From: a virus | DNA: 20,149 bases | Strand: one strand, 5' to 3' | IMG/VR virus record: IMGVR_UViG_3300030202_003916 | Span: 1 to 20,149 of that record | Shown: piece after piece, positions 19,375 to 20,149 of the stretch | Layout: each line of letters opens with the position of its first letter | Position numbering within the stretch: the stretch's first letter is position 1 | Notes under the pieces: generated by a model | Databases searched by the model: none | What the model was told of the DNA's origin: nothing | Seen by the model: the letters and a program-made list of their open reading frames with translations, nothing else | Program-made: the position numbers and the translations under genes

Positions 19375-20149
19375 ATGCGAAAACTATTATTTATTTTATT
19401 AATCCTTGGTGGCTGTTCTAAGGCTCCAACTTATACACCCATTAAGATTGTTGATGCGGGGATATACAATCCCCCGACAGATATTATAAACATTTCAAAG
19501 GACACTGTTGAGGATATTGCCTCAATTCCTGAAGATACAACGGGTACAGTTGATGCACTCGGACCACCACCTGATGTAATTATACAATTTATTGATGCTG
19601 GTGGAGTCGATACTATTCTTCCAGACCCTCCAAAAAAAGATACTTCTTCTGGTCCCCCGGCTGGTGGACCGGATACAAAGGGTGGCTTACCTGACACTGG
19701 AATGTGGCAGCAATGCATAGATAAAGACGGTGACGGCTATGGGCTCGGTTGTATCAAGGGTGGTGATTGCAACGACAACAATCCAAATTTTGCTTCTATT
19801 TGCCCCGACTGTTCAAAACAAAACTGGGAAGGCTGTCCTTGTAAGTCAAACGCAGCAAACTGTTATTCAGGTCAGCCACAGTGGATAGGCAAAGGCATAT
19901 GTCAAGCTGGAGTACAAATCTGTAAATCTGGTTATTGGGGAATGTGTACTGGTGAAAAACTACCTGAACCCGAAGCCTGTGATAGTAAAGACAATAACTG
20001 TAACGGACTTATCGACGAGGGTGTTCTTTCTTCTTGTGGAACTTGTGACCTCTCTTGTATCAAACAAAAAATAGGACCGGACTTCGGTGTACCCTTTGAT
20101 GTTGGTACTAAAAAGGGTCTTAAAATAAATGCTAATGGTTACATAGAGT
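19375..20149 (+). CDS. Cys-rich lipoprotein with DGDGYG and CDxxDNxCNGxIDEG repeats (partial, 3' end beyond window)
   Basis: I start at ATG 19375, where AGAGG lies seven bases upstream; an ATG six bases earlier is too close. The N-terminus MRKLLFILLILGGC is a lipoprotein signal (Cys14). Then comes a ~90-residue Pro/Asp/Thr-rich linker (PPDVIIQFIDAGGVDTILPD), followed by DKDGDGYGLGCIKGGDCNDN (calcium-binding-like Asp repeats), a paired-Cys region (CPDCSKQNWEGCPCKS) and PEACDSKDNNCNGLIDEG. This combination is characteristic of surface proteins of Myxococcota, Bradymonadota and relatives (MopE-like Cys-rich repeats). The remaining 3' end is outside the window. An outer-surface protein is likely; the ligand is unknown. 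Confidence 0.78.
   Translation, partial: MRKLLFILLILGGCSKAPTYTPIKIVDAGIYNPPTDIINISKDTVEDIASIPEDTTGTVDALGPPPDVIIQFIDAGGVDTILPDPPKKDTSSGPPAGGPDTKGGLPDTGMWQQCIDKDGDGYGLGCIKGGDCNDNNPNFASICPDCSKQNWEGCPCKSNAANCYSGQPQWIGKGICQAGVQICKSGYWGMCTGEKLPEPEACDSKDNNCNGLIDEGVLSSCGTCDLSCIKQKIGPDFGVPFDVGTKKGLKINANGYIE

Overview
The window looks like part of the genome of a large tailed phage, probably a marine myovirus of the broad T4-like/cyanophage-like kind, or a prophage or metagenomic contig of one. Genes are tightly packed, often overlapping by 1 to 98 bases. The long minus-strand block mixes structural-type proteins (a LamG-like protein with an EGYLAHKWGL signature, acidic and coiled-coil proteins) with enzymes typical of such phages: a ClpP-like protease, a compact PurA, a Nudix hydrolase, nucleotidyltransferases and peptidoglycan-active proteins. 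I see no rRNA, tRNA, CRISPR array or insertion sequence, and no stretch over 300 bases lacks a gene.

Layout. 1-2293 (minus): partial ClpP-like protease, three small unknowns and PurA. 2306-4672 (minus): LamG-like structural protein, a small unknown and an acidic scaffold-like protein. 4691-13440 (minus): five large proteins, namely a 1292-residue protein joining a ligase-like AMP-transfer domain to an HxGH nucleotidylyltransferase, a HELIH zincin with a peptidoglycan-binding domain, an unknown, a Pol-beta-type nucleotidyltransferase, and an SGNH hydrolase / peptidoglycan-binding / lytic transglycosylase protein. 13440-16100 (minus): small proteins with a shared N-terminal helix, a DUF5872-like protein, Nudix, a coiled coil and a trypsin-like lipoprotein. 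16110-20149 (both strands): small accessory genes, many secreted or membrane-bound, several with their own near-consensus sigma70 promoter, ending in a partial Cys-rich lipoprotein of a type common in Myxococcota/Bradymonadota. That last gene is the only hint of host, and it is weak.

Two patterns run through the window. First, many proteins begin with, or contain, a short amphipathic helix of the form MKxTKxxLxxIIxEEL, often followed by (L/I)(L/I)xE or EEQ. This resembles the T4 capsid-targeting peptide with its prohead-protease cleavage site. If that is its role, the ligase/nucleotidylyltransferase, the SGNH/transglycosylase protein and the zincin may be packaged in the virion and delivered into the host. 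Second, six minus-strand genes have the element cTA(T/C)TTA(T/C)(T/A)nTATG, in which the final ATG is the start codon (five at identical spacing, one shifted by a base). A seventh copy lies further upstream of a gene that has a Shine-Dalgarno sequence. This looks like a phage promoter making leaderless messages. Both readings are inferences from sequence; the repeated strings themselves are directly visible.
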